From Leifsonia sp. EB41 (lineage in GTDB: Bacteria; Actinomycetota; Actinomycetes; Actinomycetales; Microbacteriaceae): 64,000 bases of DNA. Position numbers and translations under genes: made by a program. Location: the NCBI RefSeq assembly GCF_041262565.1, contig NZ_JBGCCJ010000001.1, positions 3,844,001 to 3,908,000 on the forward strand, read 5' to 3'. Every line of letters starts with the position of its first letter. Within the stretch, counting starts at the first letter, position 1. Shown here piece after piece: positions 35,852 through 44,800 of this stretch. A model generated the notes under the pieces. It ran no database searches. It had not been told where the DNA came from and saw only the letters and a list, made by a program, of their open reading frames with translations.

Positions 35852-36097
35852 TAGGATTCTGTTGGTCGGCCGAATGCCGATCACTGGAGCAGGCTGGCAG
35901 GAGCTGGTCCTCGGTGGTGGTATCCGGATGCGTTCCCCGTAGCGCAACCGTGTATTTCTACTGATGGCCAGACGGGCTCAGCCCACGCACCCGCATGGGA
36001 TGCCGCGTACACGGAACACGTGTCGAACTGCCTGCTCGCTCCATTGTGGAGTCGCGCCCAGACGGGGCTGCGACGTTAAACAAAGGAGAAAGACCTC
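35852..36097 (+). promoter_or_regulatory. pnp leader region, probable Actino-pnp RNA motif
   Basis: The 281 bp before pnp hold no gene. A TAGGAT at 35852-35857 is a candidate -10, giving a leader of about 235 nt. It contains several short hairpins: TGCG/CGCA around 35930-35945, GGGC-tca-GCCC at 35974-35984, CACG/CGTG near 36010 and GCCC/GGGC near 36055. A conserved structured RNA (Actino-pnp) is known upstream of actinobacterial pnp genes, so this is its likely position; I could not test the covariance model. The leader ends in AAAGGAG before the TTG start. Confidence 0.55.
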
Positions 36098-38383
36098 TTG
36101 GAAGGTCCCGAAATCAAGTTCGCCGAAGCAGTCCTCGACAATGGACGCTTCGGCACCCGCACCGTCCGGTTCGAGACCGGACGCCTCGCCCAGCAGGCGC
36201 AGGGCGCCGTCGCCGCCTACCTCGACGAGGAGACCATGCTGCTGAGCGCGACGAGCGCCAGCAAGCACCCGAAGGACAACTTCGACTTCTTCCCGCTGAC
36301 CGTCGACGTCGAGGAGCGCTCGTACGCCGCCGGTAAGATCCCCGGCTCGTTCTTCCGCCGTGAGGGCCGCCCCTCCACCGAGGCGATCCTCGTCTGCCGC
36401 CTGATCGACCGCCCGCTGCGCCCGTCGTTCGTCGACGGCCTCCGCAACGAGGTCCAGATCGTCATCACCGTCCTGAGCATCGCTCCGGAGGAGTTCTACG
36501 ACGCCCTGGCGATCAACGCCGCCAGCGCCTCGACCCAGATCTCCGGCCTGCCGTTCTCCGGCCCGATCGCCGGTGTGCGCCTCGCGCTCATCCCCGGCAA
36601 CGGCCAGCACGAAGACCAGTGGATCGCGTTCCCGAAGGCCTCGCAGCTCGAGGAGGCCGTCTTCGACCTCGTCGTCGCCGGTCGCGTCCTCACCAACGAG
36701 GACGGCACCGAGGGCGACGTCGCGATCATGATGGTCGAGGCGGAGGCCACCGAGGGCAGCTGGAACCTCATCCAGGCCGGCGCCGTCAAGCCGAACGAGG
36801 AGGTCGTCGCCCAGGGTCTGGAGGCCGCCAAGCCGTTCATCCGCCAGCTCGTGGGTGCGCAGACGGTGCTCGCCTCGCAGTCCGCGAAGGCGATCGCCGA
36901 CTACCCGCTGTTCCTGCCCTACTCGCAGGAGACCTACGACAACGTCGCTGCCCTCGCCTACGACGAGCTGGTGAACGTCTACCAGATCGCCGACAAGGTC
37001 GAGCGCCAGAACGCCGACGACGCCCTCAAGGACCGCGTCAAGGTCGCCCTCACCGAGAAGGTGGAGGCCGGCGCGCTCGACGCGGAGGTGCTCTCGCAGT
37101 TCTCCGCGGCGTACAAGTCGGTGTCCAAGGTGGTCATGCGCGGCCGCGTGCTGCGCGAGGGCATCCGCATCGACGGCCGTGGCCTGACCGACATCCGTCC
37201 GCTCGACGCCGAGGTGCAGGTCATCCCGCGCGTCCACGGCTCGGCGATCTTCCAGCGCGGCGAGACCCAGATCCTGGGCGTCACCACGCTGAACATGCTC
37301 AAGATGGAGCAGCAGATCGACTCGCTGTCGCCTGTCACCAAGAAGCGGTACCTGCACCACTACAACTTCCCGCCCTACTCGACCGGTGAGACCGGCCGCG
37401 TCGGGTCGCCGAAGCGTCGCGAGATCGGGCACGGCTTCCTGGCCGAGCGCGCGCTCGTGCCGGTGCTGCCGACCCGCGAGGAGTTCCCGTACGCGATCCG
37501 TCAGGTCTCCGAGGCGCTGAGCTCCAACGGCTCCACCTCGATGGGCTCCGTCTGCGCGTCCACCCTGTCGCTGCTCAACGCCGGTGTGCCGCTGCGCGCC
37601 CCGGTCGCCGGCATCGCCATGGGCCTGATCTCCGACGTCGTCGACGGTGAGGCCCGCTACGCGGCGCTCACCGACATCCTGGGCGCGGAGGACGCGCTCG
37701 GCGACATGGACTTCAAGGTCGCAGGCACCAGCGAGTTCGTCACCGCGATCCAGCTCGACACCAAGCTCGACGGCATCCCGTCGTCGGTGCTGGCGGGCGC
37801 GCTCAAGCAGGCCAAGGATGCTCGTACGACCATCCTCAGCGTGCTGAACGCCGCGATCGACGCGCCGGACGAGATGGCCCCGACCGCGCCGCGCGTGATC
37901 TCGGTCCAGATCCCGGTCGACAAGATCGGCGAGCTGATCGGCCCGAAGGGCAAGACGATCAACGCGATCCAGGACGAGACCGGCGCCGACATCTCCATCG
38001 AGGAGGACGGCACCGTCTACATCGGCGCCACCGACGGCCCGTCGGCCGAGGCGGCCCGCGCCCAGGTCAACGCGATCGCGAACCCGACGAACCCGGAGGT
38101 CGGCGAGCAGTTCCTCGGAACCGTCGTCAAGATCGCCGCGTTCGGCGCGTTCATCTCGCTGCTCCCGGGCAAGGACGGCCTGCTGCACATCTCCGAGGTG
38201 CGCAAGCTCGCCGGCGGCAAGCGTGTCGAGAACGTCGAGGACGTCCTCGGCGTCGGCCAGAAGATCCTGGTGGAGATCACCAAGATCGACGACCGTGGAA
38301 AGCTGTCGCTCGCCCCGGTGCTCGCCGACGAGGCGGCCGCCGAGGCCCCCGTCGAGCCCGCAGCGGAGACCGTCGAGAGCTGA
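36098..38383 (+). CDS. pnp: Polynucleotide phosphorylase
   Basis: A 761-residue PNPase, the phosphorolytic 3'-5' exoribonuclease. It has two RNase PH domains (the first with [16 protein letters not shown] and [11 protein letters not shown], the second with [18 protein letters not shown] and [13 protein letters not shown]), followed by a KH domain ([21 protein letters not shown], near 615) and an S1 RNA-binding domain ([27 protein letters not shown], near 685). Translation begins at TTG 36098 after AAAGGAG at 9 nt; no ATG is placed properly, and the weak start may help autoregulation. A perfect terminator follows. Confidence 0.97.
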   Translation: MEGPEIKFAEAVLDNGRFGTRTVRFETGRLAQQAQGAVAAYLDEETMLLSATSASKHPKDNFDFFPLTVDVEERSYAAGKIPGSFFRREGRPSTEAILVCRLIDRPLRPSFVDGLRNEVQIVITVLSIAPEEFYDALAINAASASTQISGLPFSGPIAGVRLALIPGNGQHEDQWIAFPKASQLEEAVFDLVVAGRVLTNEDGTEGDVAIMMVEAEATEGSWNLIQAGAVKPNEEVVAQGLEAAKPFIRQLVGAQTVLASQSAKAIADYPLFLPYSQETYDNVAALAYDELVNVYQIADKVERQNADDALKDRVKVALTEKVEAGALDAEVLSQFSAAYKSVSKVVMRGRVLREGIRIDGRGLTDIRPLDAEVQVIPRVHGSAIFQRGETQILGVTTLNMLKMEQQIDSLSPVTKKRYLHHYNFPPYSTGETGRVGSPKRREIGHGFLAERALVPVLPTREEFPYAIRQVSEALSSNGSTSMGSVCASTLSLLNAGVPLRAPVAGIAMGLISDVVDGEARYAALTDILGAEDALGDMDFKVAGTSEFVTAIQLDTKLDGIPSSVLAGALKQAKDARTTILSVLNAAIDAPDEMAPTAPRVISVQIPVDKIGELIGPKGKTINAIQDETGADISIEEDGTVYIGATDGPSAEAARAQVNAIANPTNPEVGEQFLGTVVKIAAFGAFISLLPGKDGLLHISEVRKLAGGKRVENVEDVLGVGQKILVEITKIDDRGKLSLAPVLADEAAAEAPVEPAAETVES

Positions 38384-38398
38384 GCTCCCGCTCGTAAC

Positions 38399-38431
38399 GA
38401 AGGCCGCGCCGACTCCGTCGGCGCGGCCTTC
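38399..38431 (+). terminator. pnp terminator hairpin
   Basis: A perfect 15-bp GC-rich stem (38399-38413 with 38417-38431) with a 3-nt loop lies 16 nt after the pnp stop. Confidence 0.88.
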
Positions 38432-38447
38432 GCCGTTCCCAGCGCGG

Positions 38448-38504
38448 CGAGACGGCGCAAAATCGCCCGAATCGGCGCGAGACGGCGGAGAATGCGCCGT
38501 CTCG
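38448..38504. repeat. Inverted repeat between pnp and the Lrp gene
   Basis: CGAGACGGCGCA (38448-38459) is exactly complementary to TGCGCCGTCTCG (38493-38504), with a 33-nt loop that contains a second direct copy of CGAGACGGCG. It ends 3 bp before the stop of the convergent Lrp gene, so it probably terminates that gene. Confidence 0.65.
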
Positions 38505-38507
38505 GCG

Positions 38508-38969
38508 TCAGTCGCGAGTCAGGAGGGGCCGGAGGCGGTAGGGGATGAGCTCGCCCATGTCGAGCGACGTCTCGGCGCGCTCGACGCCGTCGGTGGACTG
38601 GATCGCGCCGGTGATGCGGAAGAGGTCCTCCGCGTCCGTGCAGACGACACGCAGCAGCAGGTCGGACGGCCCGGAGAGGCCGTGCGCCTGCACGATCTCC
38701 GGGATGCCCGCCAGGTGCTCCACGATCGCGGCGAGCTTCTGCTGCTGCACGTGCACGGTCACGAAGGCCGCCAGCGGGTACCCCGCGGCGGTCGGCGAGA
38801 TGCGCCGCTCGAACGACAGGAAGGCCCCGTTCCGCTCCAGTTCGGCCACCCGCGCCTGCACCGTGTTGCGGCTCAGGCCGAGCCGGTCGGCGAGGGAGAC
38901 GTTGGTCGATCGCGGGTCGTCGGCGAGGGCGACGAGGATGCGTCTGTCGGTGCTGTCGAACGTGCGCAT
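38508..38969 (-). CDS. Lrp/AsnC-family transcriptional regulator
   Basis: A 153-residue Lrp-type protein: an N-terminal HTH (about 5-50, DSTDRRILVALADDPRSTNVSLADRLGLSRNTVQARV) and a C-terminal RAM ligand-binding domain (about 68-145, AAFVTVHVQQQ and the GPSDLLLRVV motif). It is divergent from the 2-oxoacid dehydrogenase operon and most likely controls it in response to a branched-chain amino acid, as BkdR does in other bacteria. TAGCTT lies 7 nt before the ATG. An upstream ATG would add 14 residues without support. Confidence 0.9.
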   Translation of the reverse strand: MRTFDSTDRRILVALADDPRSTNVSLADRLGLSRNTVQARVAELERNGAFLSFERRISPTAAGYPLAAFVTVHVQQQKLAAIVEHLAGIPEIVQAHGLSGPSDLLLRVVCTDAEDLFRITGAIQSTDGVERAETSLDMGELIPYRLRPLLTRD

Positions 38970-39151
38970 AGTGTGAAAGCTAGCATCTCGACGCGACCCG
39001 CGACAGTGCACTCTGCACGGTCGACACGCCGTCGGTTGTGCGCGCTGATCGTGGAGCGTAGCCTTTCGAGTAATTCCGGCAAGGAGGCCGGAAGCCGGTC
39101 ATGCCTGCCACAAGCGGGCGGCCGGACGCGAGAGTGAAGGTTGCGTGAACC
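38970..39151. promoter_or_regulatory. Divergent control region between lrp and the 2-oxoacid dehydrogenase operon
   Basis: This 182-bp gap has no gene. It contains TAGCTT (38982-38977, minus strand) as -10 of lrp, an imperfect palindrome GTGCACTCTGCAC near 39006 that is a candidate Lrp site, and TAGCCT near 39060 as a possible plus-strand -10. The assignments are visual only. Confidence 0.4.
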
Positions 39152-40282
39152 GTGACGATCGACAATCAACCCGACACCCGGATGGACGATGTCCACTTCC
39201 CGGTCGGCGCCGACATCGTCGGGCTGCTGACTCCCGAGGGCGAGCGCGTCAGCGACGTCCGCTTCGACGCCTGGGTCTCCGACATCGGCGCTGAGGAGCT
39301 CCTCGGCCTCTACGAGGACATGCTCGTCATCCGCCGCATCGACTCCGAGGCGACCGCCCTGCAGCGTCAGGGCGAGCTGGGCCTCTGGCCTCCGCTGCTC
39401 GGCCAGGAGGCCTCCCAGATCGGCTCCGGCCGCGCGCTGCGCCACGACGACTTCGTCTTCTCCAGCTACCGCGAGCACGGCGTGGCCTACTGCCGCGGCG
39501 CGGGACTGGTCGACCTGCTGCGCGTGTGGCGCGGCACCGCCCAGTCCGGCTGGAACCCCTACGACATCAACATGGCCACCCCGCAGGTCATCATCGGCGC
39601 CCAGACCCTGCACGCCACCGGCTACGCCATCGGCATCCAGGCCGACGGCACCGACGCGGCGGCAGTCGCCTACTTCGGCGACGGCGCGACCTCCGAGGGC
39701 GACGTCAACGAGGCGCTGATCTTCGCCGCGACCTACGCCGCGCCGGTCATCTTCTTCTGCCAGAACAACCAGTACGCGATCTCCGAGCCGGTCGGCCTGC
39801 AGGCGCAGCGCCCGATCGCCGAGCGCGCCCCCGGTTTCGGCGTGCCGAGCGTCCGGGTCGACGGCAACGACGTCCTCGCGGTCATGGCCGTGACGCGTTC
39901 GGCCCTCGACCGCGCCCGCAGCGGAGGCGGACCGACCTTCATCGAGGCCGTCACCTACCGGATGGGCCCGCACACGACCGCCGACGACCCGAGCCGATAC
40001 CGCGACCCGGCCGAGCTGGACGAGTGGCGCGCCAAAGACCCGATCGCCCGCGTGGAGGCGTACCTCGCGTCGGAGGGCCTGCTGACCCCGGAGCGGCTGA
40101 CCGCCATCCAGGAGCACGCCGACCGCGTCGCCGCCGAGATGCGACAGGGCGTCGTCGCGCTCCAGGACCCGGACCCGATGTCCGTGTTCGACAACGTGTA
40201 CGCCGAGCCGCACACGGGCCTCGCCCGTGAGCGGGACCACTACTCGCGCTACCTGCGCACGTTCGTGGGAGGTGACCGATGA
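39152..40282 (+). CDS. 2-oxoacid (branched-chain/pyruvate) dehydrogenase E1 alpha subunit
   Basis: A 376-residue E1 alpha, which binds thiamine diphosphate and decarboxylates the 2-oxo acid. The ThDP motif GDGATSEGDVNEALIFAATY...N is at about 174-205, and RRIDSEATALQRQGELGLWPPLLGQEA and YRMGPHTTADDPSRYR are typical of branched-chain/pyruvate E1 alpha in actinobacteria. It starts with GTG and overlaps the E1 beta start by 4 nt. The substrate (pyruvate or branched-chain 2-oxo acids) cannot be fixed from the sequence; the divergent Lrp gene favours branched-chain acids. Confidence 0.9.
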   Translation: MTIDNQPDTRMDDVHFPVGADIVGLLTPEGERVSDVRFDAWVSDIGAEELLGLYEDMLVIRRIDSEATALQRQGELGLWPPLLGQEASQIGSGRALRHDDFVFSSYREHGVAYCRGAGLVDLLRVWRGTAQSGWNPYDINMATPQVIIGAQTLHATGYAIGIQADGTDAAAVAYFGDGATSEGDVNEALIFAATYAAPVIFFCQNNQYAISEPVGLQAQRPIAERAPGFGVPSVRVDGNDVLAVMAVTRSALDRARSGGGPTFIEAVTYRMGPHTTADDPSRYRDPAELDEWRAKDPIARVEAYLASEGLLTPERLTAIQEHADRVAAEMRQGVVALQDPDPMSVFDNVYAEPHTGLARERDHYSRYLRTFVGGDR

Positions 40283-41289
40283 CCGCATTGACCATGGCGA
40301 AGGCCATCAACGCCGGCCTCCGCCGCTCGCTCGCCGAGGACGACAAGGTCGTGCTCATGGGCGAGGACATCGGCACGCTCGGCGGCGTGTTCCGCGTGAC
40401 GGACGGCCTCCAGACCGAGTTCGGCCCGCGCCGCGTCATGGACTCGCCGCTGGCCGAGTCCGGCATCCTGGGCACCGCCGTCGGGATGGCGTACCGCGGG
40501 CTCCGTCCCGTGGTGGAGATCCAGTTCGACGGCTTCATCTACCCGGCGTTCGACCAGATCGTCAGCCAGGTGGCGCGCATGCACTACCGCACCGCCGGCG
40601 CCGTACGGATGCCGATCACGATCCGTGTGCCGTTCGCGGGCGGCATCGGCGCCGCGGAGCACCACTCCGACTCGCCGGAGGCCTACTTCGCGCACGCCGC
40701 GGGGCTGCGCGTGGTGAGCCCGTCGACCCCGCAGGACGCCTACACGCTCATCCGCCAGGCGATCGCCTCGGACGACCCCGTGCTGTTCTTCGAGCCCAAG
40801 CGCCGTTACCACGCCAAGGGCGAGGTGGACGAGGATGCCTCGCTCCAGGACGCCCGTCCGATGGGCACGGCCCGCGTGCTCACCTCGGGCAGCGATGTCA
40901 CGCTGGTGACCTACGGCGGCCTGGTGCAGCTGGCGGGGGACGCGGCGCTCGCGGCCGGGGATGAGGGCGTCTCGGTGGAGGTGATCGACCTCCGCTCGCT
41001 GTCGCCGCTCGACCTCGACACCGTCGCGGCGTCGGTGCGGAAGACCGGGCGCCTGGTCGTCACCCACGAGGCCGCGCTGTCCGGCGGCCTCGGCGCGGAG
41101 ATCTCGGCCTCCATCACCGAGCGCTGCTTCTACCACCTGGAGCACGCGCCGGTCCGCGTCACCGGCCACGACATCCCGTATCCGGCCGCAAAGCTGGAGT
41201 CCGCGCACCTGCCCGACCTCGACCGCATCCTGGACGGCATCGACCGCGTCATGGACCGCCCGAACTCGCTGAGCGGAGTGGAGGACTGA
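40279..41289 (+). CDS. 2-oxoacid dehydrogenase E1 beta subunit
   Basis: A 336-residue E1 beta that completes the ThDP-dependent heterotetramer with the preceding gene. Family features: MGEDIGTLGGVFRVTDGL near residue 30, DSPLAESGILGTAVGMA with the catalytic glutamate, EIQFDGFIYPAFDQIVSQ, GIGAAEHHSDSPEAYFAH and the C-terminal VTGHDIPYPAAKLE. ATGA overlap with E1 alpha and TGATG overlap with E2 show tight coupling. Confidence 0.93.
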   Translation: MTALTMAKAINAGLRRSLAEDDKVVLMGEDIGTLGGVFRVTDGLQTEFGPRRVMDSPLAESGILGTAVGMAYRGLRPVVEIQFDGFIYPAFDQIVSQVARMHYRTAGAVRMPITIRVPFAGGIGAAEHHSDSPEAYFAHAAGLRVVSPSTPQDAYTLIRQAIASDDPVLFFEPKRRYHAKGEVDEDASLQDARPMGTARVLTSGSDVTLVTYGGLVQLAGDAALAAGDEGVSVEVIDLRSLSPLDLDTVAASVRKTGRLVVTHEAALSGGLGAEISASITERCFYHLEHAPVRVTGHDIPYPAAKLESAHLPDLDRILDGIDRVMDRPNSLSGVED

Positions 41290-42653
41290 TGGCGGTCAAG
41301 GAATTCGCGCTCCCGGACCTGGGCGAGGGACTCACCGAGTCGGAACTGGTGAGCTGGCACGTCGCCGTGGGCGACACCGTGCACCTCAACCAGATCATCG
41401 CCGAGGTGGAGACCGCCAAGGCGCTGGTCGAGCTGCCCGCCCCGTACGCGGGGACGGTGTCCCGGCTGTACGTGGAGCCCGGCGTGACGGTGGCGGTGGG
41501 GGAGCCGCTGCTGGCGTTCGAGGTGGAGGGTGCGGCGGGCGCTGAGCCCGCGGCGCCTGCGGCCGCGCCGTCCGAGGAATCGTCGTCGAGCGGCGCCGCG
41601 GTCAGGGAGCCTGTGCTCGTGGGCTACGGCGCGCGACCGGACGCCACGGGCAGGCCCGCCCGGCGCGCCCGTCCGGGGCTGGCGTCGCAGCCGGTCGCCC
41701 GGGAGGCTGTCGCATCAGCGCCGGCCGCAGCAGCGCCCGCGCAGTCCGCTGCTCCCGCGTCCGACACCGCGGTGCGCGAGCGCCCGCGGGCGACCCCGCC
41801 GGTTCGCAAGCTGGCCAGGGAGCGCGGCATCGACCTCGCCTCCGTCGCCGGCACGGGCGAGCGCGGGCTGGTGACGCGCGCCGACCTCGACGCGTACGCG
41901 ACCCCGCCGGCGTCAGCGCCGCAGGGGACCGTTCCGGCCGCCGAGGCCGCACCCGCCGAGCTCCGCATCCCGATCAAGGGTGTCCGCAAGGCGACAGCCG
42001 AGGCGATGGTGCGCAGCGCGTTCGGCGCCCCGCAGGCGACGGTCTTCCTCACGGTCGACATCACGCCGACCAGCGAGCTGATCGAGCGCCTGCGCGCCCG
42101 GCCGGACCTCGCCGACGCGCGTCCCGGCCTCCTCGCCGTGGTGGCGAAGGCGCTGTGCCTGGCGGCACGGCGGACGCCGGAGGTCAACTCCAAGTGGGAC
42201 GAGGCCGCCCAGGAGATCGTCCAGACCCGCGCGATCAACCTCGGCATCGCCGCGGCGACCCCGCGCGGGCTGCTGGTGCCGGTCATCCGCGACGCCGACG
42301 GCCACTCGCTGGCCGAGCTGTCCGGTGCGATCCGCGAGCTCGCGGTGACCGCCCGCTCGGGCAAGACGCAGCCGGCCGCGCTCAGCGGCGGCACGATCAC
42401 GATCACCAACGTCGGCGTGTTCGGCGTCGACGCGGGCACCCCGATCCTGACGCCGGGGGAGGCCGCGATCCTGGCGGTCGGAGCCGTACGGCGTCAGCCG
42501 TGGGAGCACCACGGCGAGATCGCCCTGCGCGACGTGCTCACGCTCGCGCTGACGTTCGACCACCGGATCGTGGACGGCGAGCAGGGCTCCCGCTTCCTCG
42601 CCGACATCGGCCGCATCCTGGCCGACCCCGCCTCCGTCCTCACCCTCGTCTAG
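41289..42653 (+). CDS. Dihydrolipoamide acyltransferase E2 component
   Basis: A 454-residue E2. Residues 1-80 are one lipoyl domain with the lipoylated lysine in EVETAKALVEL near residue 43. After an Ala/Pro/Ser-rich linker comes the peripheral subunit-binding domain (about 160-196, PPVRKLARERGIDL...GLVTRADLDAY), then the catalytic domain (about 215-454) with FDHRIVDGEQGSRFL carrying the active-site histidine. It transfers the acyl group to CoA. No E3 (lipoamide dehydrogenase) gene accompanies it, so E3 must be supplied from elsewhere. Confidence 0.94.
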   Translation: MAVKEFALPDLGEGLTESELVSWHVAVGDTVHLNQIIAEVETAKALVELPAPYAGTVSRLYVEPGVTVAVGEPLLAFEVEGAAGAEPAAPAAAPSEESSSSGAAVREPVLVGYGARPDATGRPARRARPGLASQPVAREAVASAPAAAAPAQSAAPASDTAVRERPRATPPVRKLARERGIDLASVAGTGERGLVTRADLDAYATPPASAPQGTVPAAEAAPAELRIPIKGVRKATAEAMVRSAFGAPQATVFLTVDITPTSELIERLRARPDLADARPGLLAVVAKALCLAARRTPEVNSKWDEAAQEIVQTRAINLGIAAATPRGLLVPVIRDADGHSLAELSGAIRELAVTARSGKTQPAALSGGTITITNVGVFGVDAGTPILTPGEAAILAVGAVRRQPWEHHGEIALRDVLTLALTFDHRIVDGEQGSRFLADIGRILADPASVLTLV

Positions 42654-42655
42654 CC

Positions 42656-42716
42656 GCCGAGGGGCACGTTGTTGTCACTTTTCGCGTGCGAAAGTGACAA
42701 CAACGTGCCCTTCGGT
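42656..42716. terminator. Bidirectional long hairpin, type B
   Basis: The outer arm CCGAGGGGCACGTTGTTGTCAC pairs with its complement ending CCTTCGG (about 22 pairs), continuing with one bulge into CTTTTCGC/GCGAAAG around a tiny loop. It starts 3 nt after the E2 stop and ends 6 nt before the dapD stop. The outer arm is shared with the copies at 17502 and 24008, and the whole arm with 54107. Confidence 0.8.
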
Positions 42717-42722
42717 GACGGG

Positions 42723-43700
42723 TCAGGCGTGGAGGGCGGCGTTGAGTTCGACGCCGGTGCCGGTGCGGCGGAGGACCTCCACGGCGCCGGTGAGCGAGTT
42801 GCGGCGGAAGAGGAGGCCGGGGACGCCGGAGAGCTCGACGGCCTTGATGGTCTGCGGCCGGCCGTCCGCGGTCGCCGGGCTGTCGACCACGACGACCTTC
42901 GTGCCGGCGGTGACGTAGAGCCCCGCCTCGACCACCGTGTCGTCGCCGATCGAGATGCCGATGCCGGAGTTCGCGCCGAGGAGCGCGCGTTCGCCGATCG
43001 CGACGCGCTGGGTGCCGCCGCCGGAGAGCGTGCCCATGATGGAGGCGCCGCCGCCGATGTCGGAGCCGTCGCCGACCACGACGCCCTGCGAGATGCGGCC
43101 CTCCACCATCGAGGAGCCGAGAGTGCCCGCGTTGAAGTTGACGAAGCCCTCGTGCATCACCGTCGTCCCCGGCGCGAGGTGGGCGCCGAGGCGCACGCGG
43201 GACGCGTCCGCGATGCGCACGCGGTCCGGCGTCACATAGTCGAGCAGCCGCGGGAACTTGTCGATGCCCGTGACATGGATTCCGGCGCGCTGCAGCTTCG
43301 GCCGGAGGCGATCCAGGTCGGCGGGGAGGATCGGCCCTGCGTTGGTCCAGGCGACGATCGGCAGGTGCGCGAAGATCCCGTCCAGATTCACCGTGTTGGG
43401 GCGCGCGAGCAGGTGCGAGAGCAGGTGCAGGCGCAGATAGGCGTCCGGCGTGGAGGCCGGGGCTTCGTCGAAGTCGATCTCCACCGTCACGATGTCGATG
43501 CGGACGTTGCGGCGCGCGTCTTCGCCGGCGAGCTCCTCGAACTCGGCCGGGGCGATCCAGCGCTCGCGTCCGGCCGGGAGGCGGCCCAGTCGCGGCTCGG
43601 GGAACCAGGTGTCGAGCACGGTGCCGTCGCCGGCGATCGTGGCCAGCCCGTAGCCCCAGGCGGAGCGGGCGGCGGACTCGTCAGGAAAGTCGGAAGGCAT
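42723..43700 (-). CDS. dapD: 2,3,4,5-tetrahydropyridine-2,6-dicarboxylate N-succinyltransferase
   Basis: A 325-residue actinobacterial-type DapD, which succinylates tetrahydrodipicolinate in lysine/diaminopimelate synthesis. The C-terminal half is a left-handed beta helix built from hexapeptide repeats ([45 protein letters not shown]), with the FVNFNAGT motif at the active site. The gene is divergent from dapE with only 17 bp between the start codons; TAATCT lies 6 nt before its ATG. Confidence 0.93.
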   Translation of the reverse strand: MPSDFPDESAARSAWGYGLATIAGDGTVLDTWFPEPRLGRLPAGRERWIAPAEFEELAGEDARRNVRIDIVTVEIDFDEAPASTPDAYLRLHLLSHLLARPNTVNLDGIFAHLPIVAWTNAGPILPADLDRLRPKLQRAGIHVTGIDKFPRLLDYVTPDRVRIADASRVRLGAHLAPGTTVMHEGFVNFNAGTLGSSMVEGRISQGVVVGDGSDIGGGASIMGTLSGGGTQRVAIGERALLGANSGIGISIGDDTVVEAGLYVTAGTKVVVVDSPATADGRPQTIKAVELSGVPGLLFRRNSLTGAVEVLRRTGTGVELNAALHA

Positions 43701-43717
43701 GCCCCTAGATTAGTAGC
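43701..43717. promoter_or_regulatory. Overlapping symmetrical -10 elements of dapD and dapE
   Basis: Within the 17-bp gap, the plus strand has TAGATT (43706-43711) 6 nt before the dapE GTG and the minus strand has TAATCT (43712-43707) 6 nt before the dapD ATG. The two hexamers occupy almost the same bases and predict leaderless transcripts in both directions. Confidence 0.6.
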
Positions 43718-44800
43718 GTGCCTCTCGACCTCAGCGCCACCTCCATCGACCTCACCCGGCAGATCTGCGACATCGAGTCGGTGTCCGGAAACGAGAAGAC
43801 GCTCGCGGACGCGATCGTCGAGACCCTCTCGCCGCTCCCGCACCTGGAGATCATCCGCGACGGCGACACCGTCGTCGCGCGCACGAACCTCGGTCGCGAG
43901 CGCCGCGCGCTGATCGCGGGCCACATCGACACCGTGCCGCTGAACGACAACCTCCCCACCCGGTTCGAGGTGGACGGCGGCGTCCGCTACCTCTGGGGCC
44001 GCGGCACGGTCGACATGAAGGCCGGCGTCGCCGTGCAGCTGAAGCTCGCCGCCGAGCTCACCGACCCCGCCATCGACGTGACCTGGATGTGGTACGACCA
44101 CGAGGAGGTCAACGCCGAGCTGAACGGCCTCGGCCGCCTCGCCCGCAACCGGCCGGACCTCTTCGTCGGCGACTTCGCCATCCTGGGCGAGCCGAGCAAC
44201 GGCGTCGTGGAGGGCGGCTGCAACGGCAACCTCCGCGTGGAGGTCCGGGCGTACGGGCTGCGCGCGCACTCGGCCCGCGGCTGGGTCGGTGAGAACGCCA
44301 TCCACAAGATCGCGCCGGTGCTCGACCTGCTGGCCGGCTACACCGCGCGCGAGGTGGAGGTCGACGGGCTGGTGTACCGCGAGGGCCTGAACGCAGTGGG
44401 CGTCTCGGGTGGCGTCGCGGGCAACATCATCCCCGACGAGGCGATGGTGCACGTCAACTACCGGTTCGCCCCCTCCCGCAGCTCGGAGGAAGCCATCGCC
44501 TACATGCACGAGCTGTTCGACGGCTACGAGATCACCGTGGTGGACCGCGCCGACGGCGCCCGCCCCGGACTGGACGCCCCGCTCGCGCAGGAGTTCGTCG
44601 CGGCGGTCGGTGGCGTCGCCAAGCCCAAGTACGGCTGGACCGACGTCGCCCGGTTCAGCGCGCTCGGCATCCCGGCGGTCAACTACGGCCCGGGCGACCC
44701 GCTGAAGGCGCACGCCGACGACGAGCGCGTCGACGTGGAGCAGATCGTCGCGGTGGAGGCCGGTCTCCGTGCCTGGCTCAGCGGTCCCGGCGCCCGCTGA
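43718..44800 (+). CDS. dapE: Succinyl-diaminopimelate desuccinylase
   Basis: A 360-residue M20-family metallohydrolase that removes succinate from N-succinyl-LL-diaminopimelate. Metal and catalytic motifs: AGHIDTVPLND (His-x-Asp), GRGTVDMKAG, the DHEEVNAELNG pair of glutamates, ILGEPSNG, and a C-terminal KAHADDERVD histidine. The dimerisation lid lies about 175-290. It starts with GTG and forms a divergent pair with dapD; its 3' end overlaps the next gene by 32 nt. Confidence 0.93.
   Translation: MPLDLSATSIDLTRQICDIESVSGNEKTLADAIVETLSPLPHLEIIRDGDTVVARTNLGRERRALIAGHIDTVPLNDNLPTRFEVDGGVRYLWGRGTVDMKAGVAVQLKLAAELTDPAIDVTWMWYDHEEVNAELNGLGRLARNRPDLFVGDFAILGEPSNGVVEGGCNGNLRVEVRAYGLRAHSARGWVGENAIHKIAPVLDLLAGYTAREVEVDGLVYREGLNAVGVSGGVAGNIIPDEAMVHVNYRFAPSRSSEEAIAYMHELFDGYEITVVDRADGARPGLDAPLAQEFVAAVGGVAKPKYGWTDVARFSALGIPAVNYGPGDPLKAHADDERVDVEQIVAVEAGLRAWLSGPGAR

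Noticed and set aside
42656-42716. Type B hairpin as a riboswitch or regulatory leader of dapD
   Set aside because: It is at the 3' ends of both flanking genes, not upstream of either, so a terminator role is the simpler reading.
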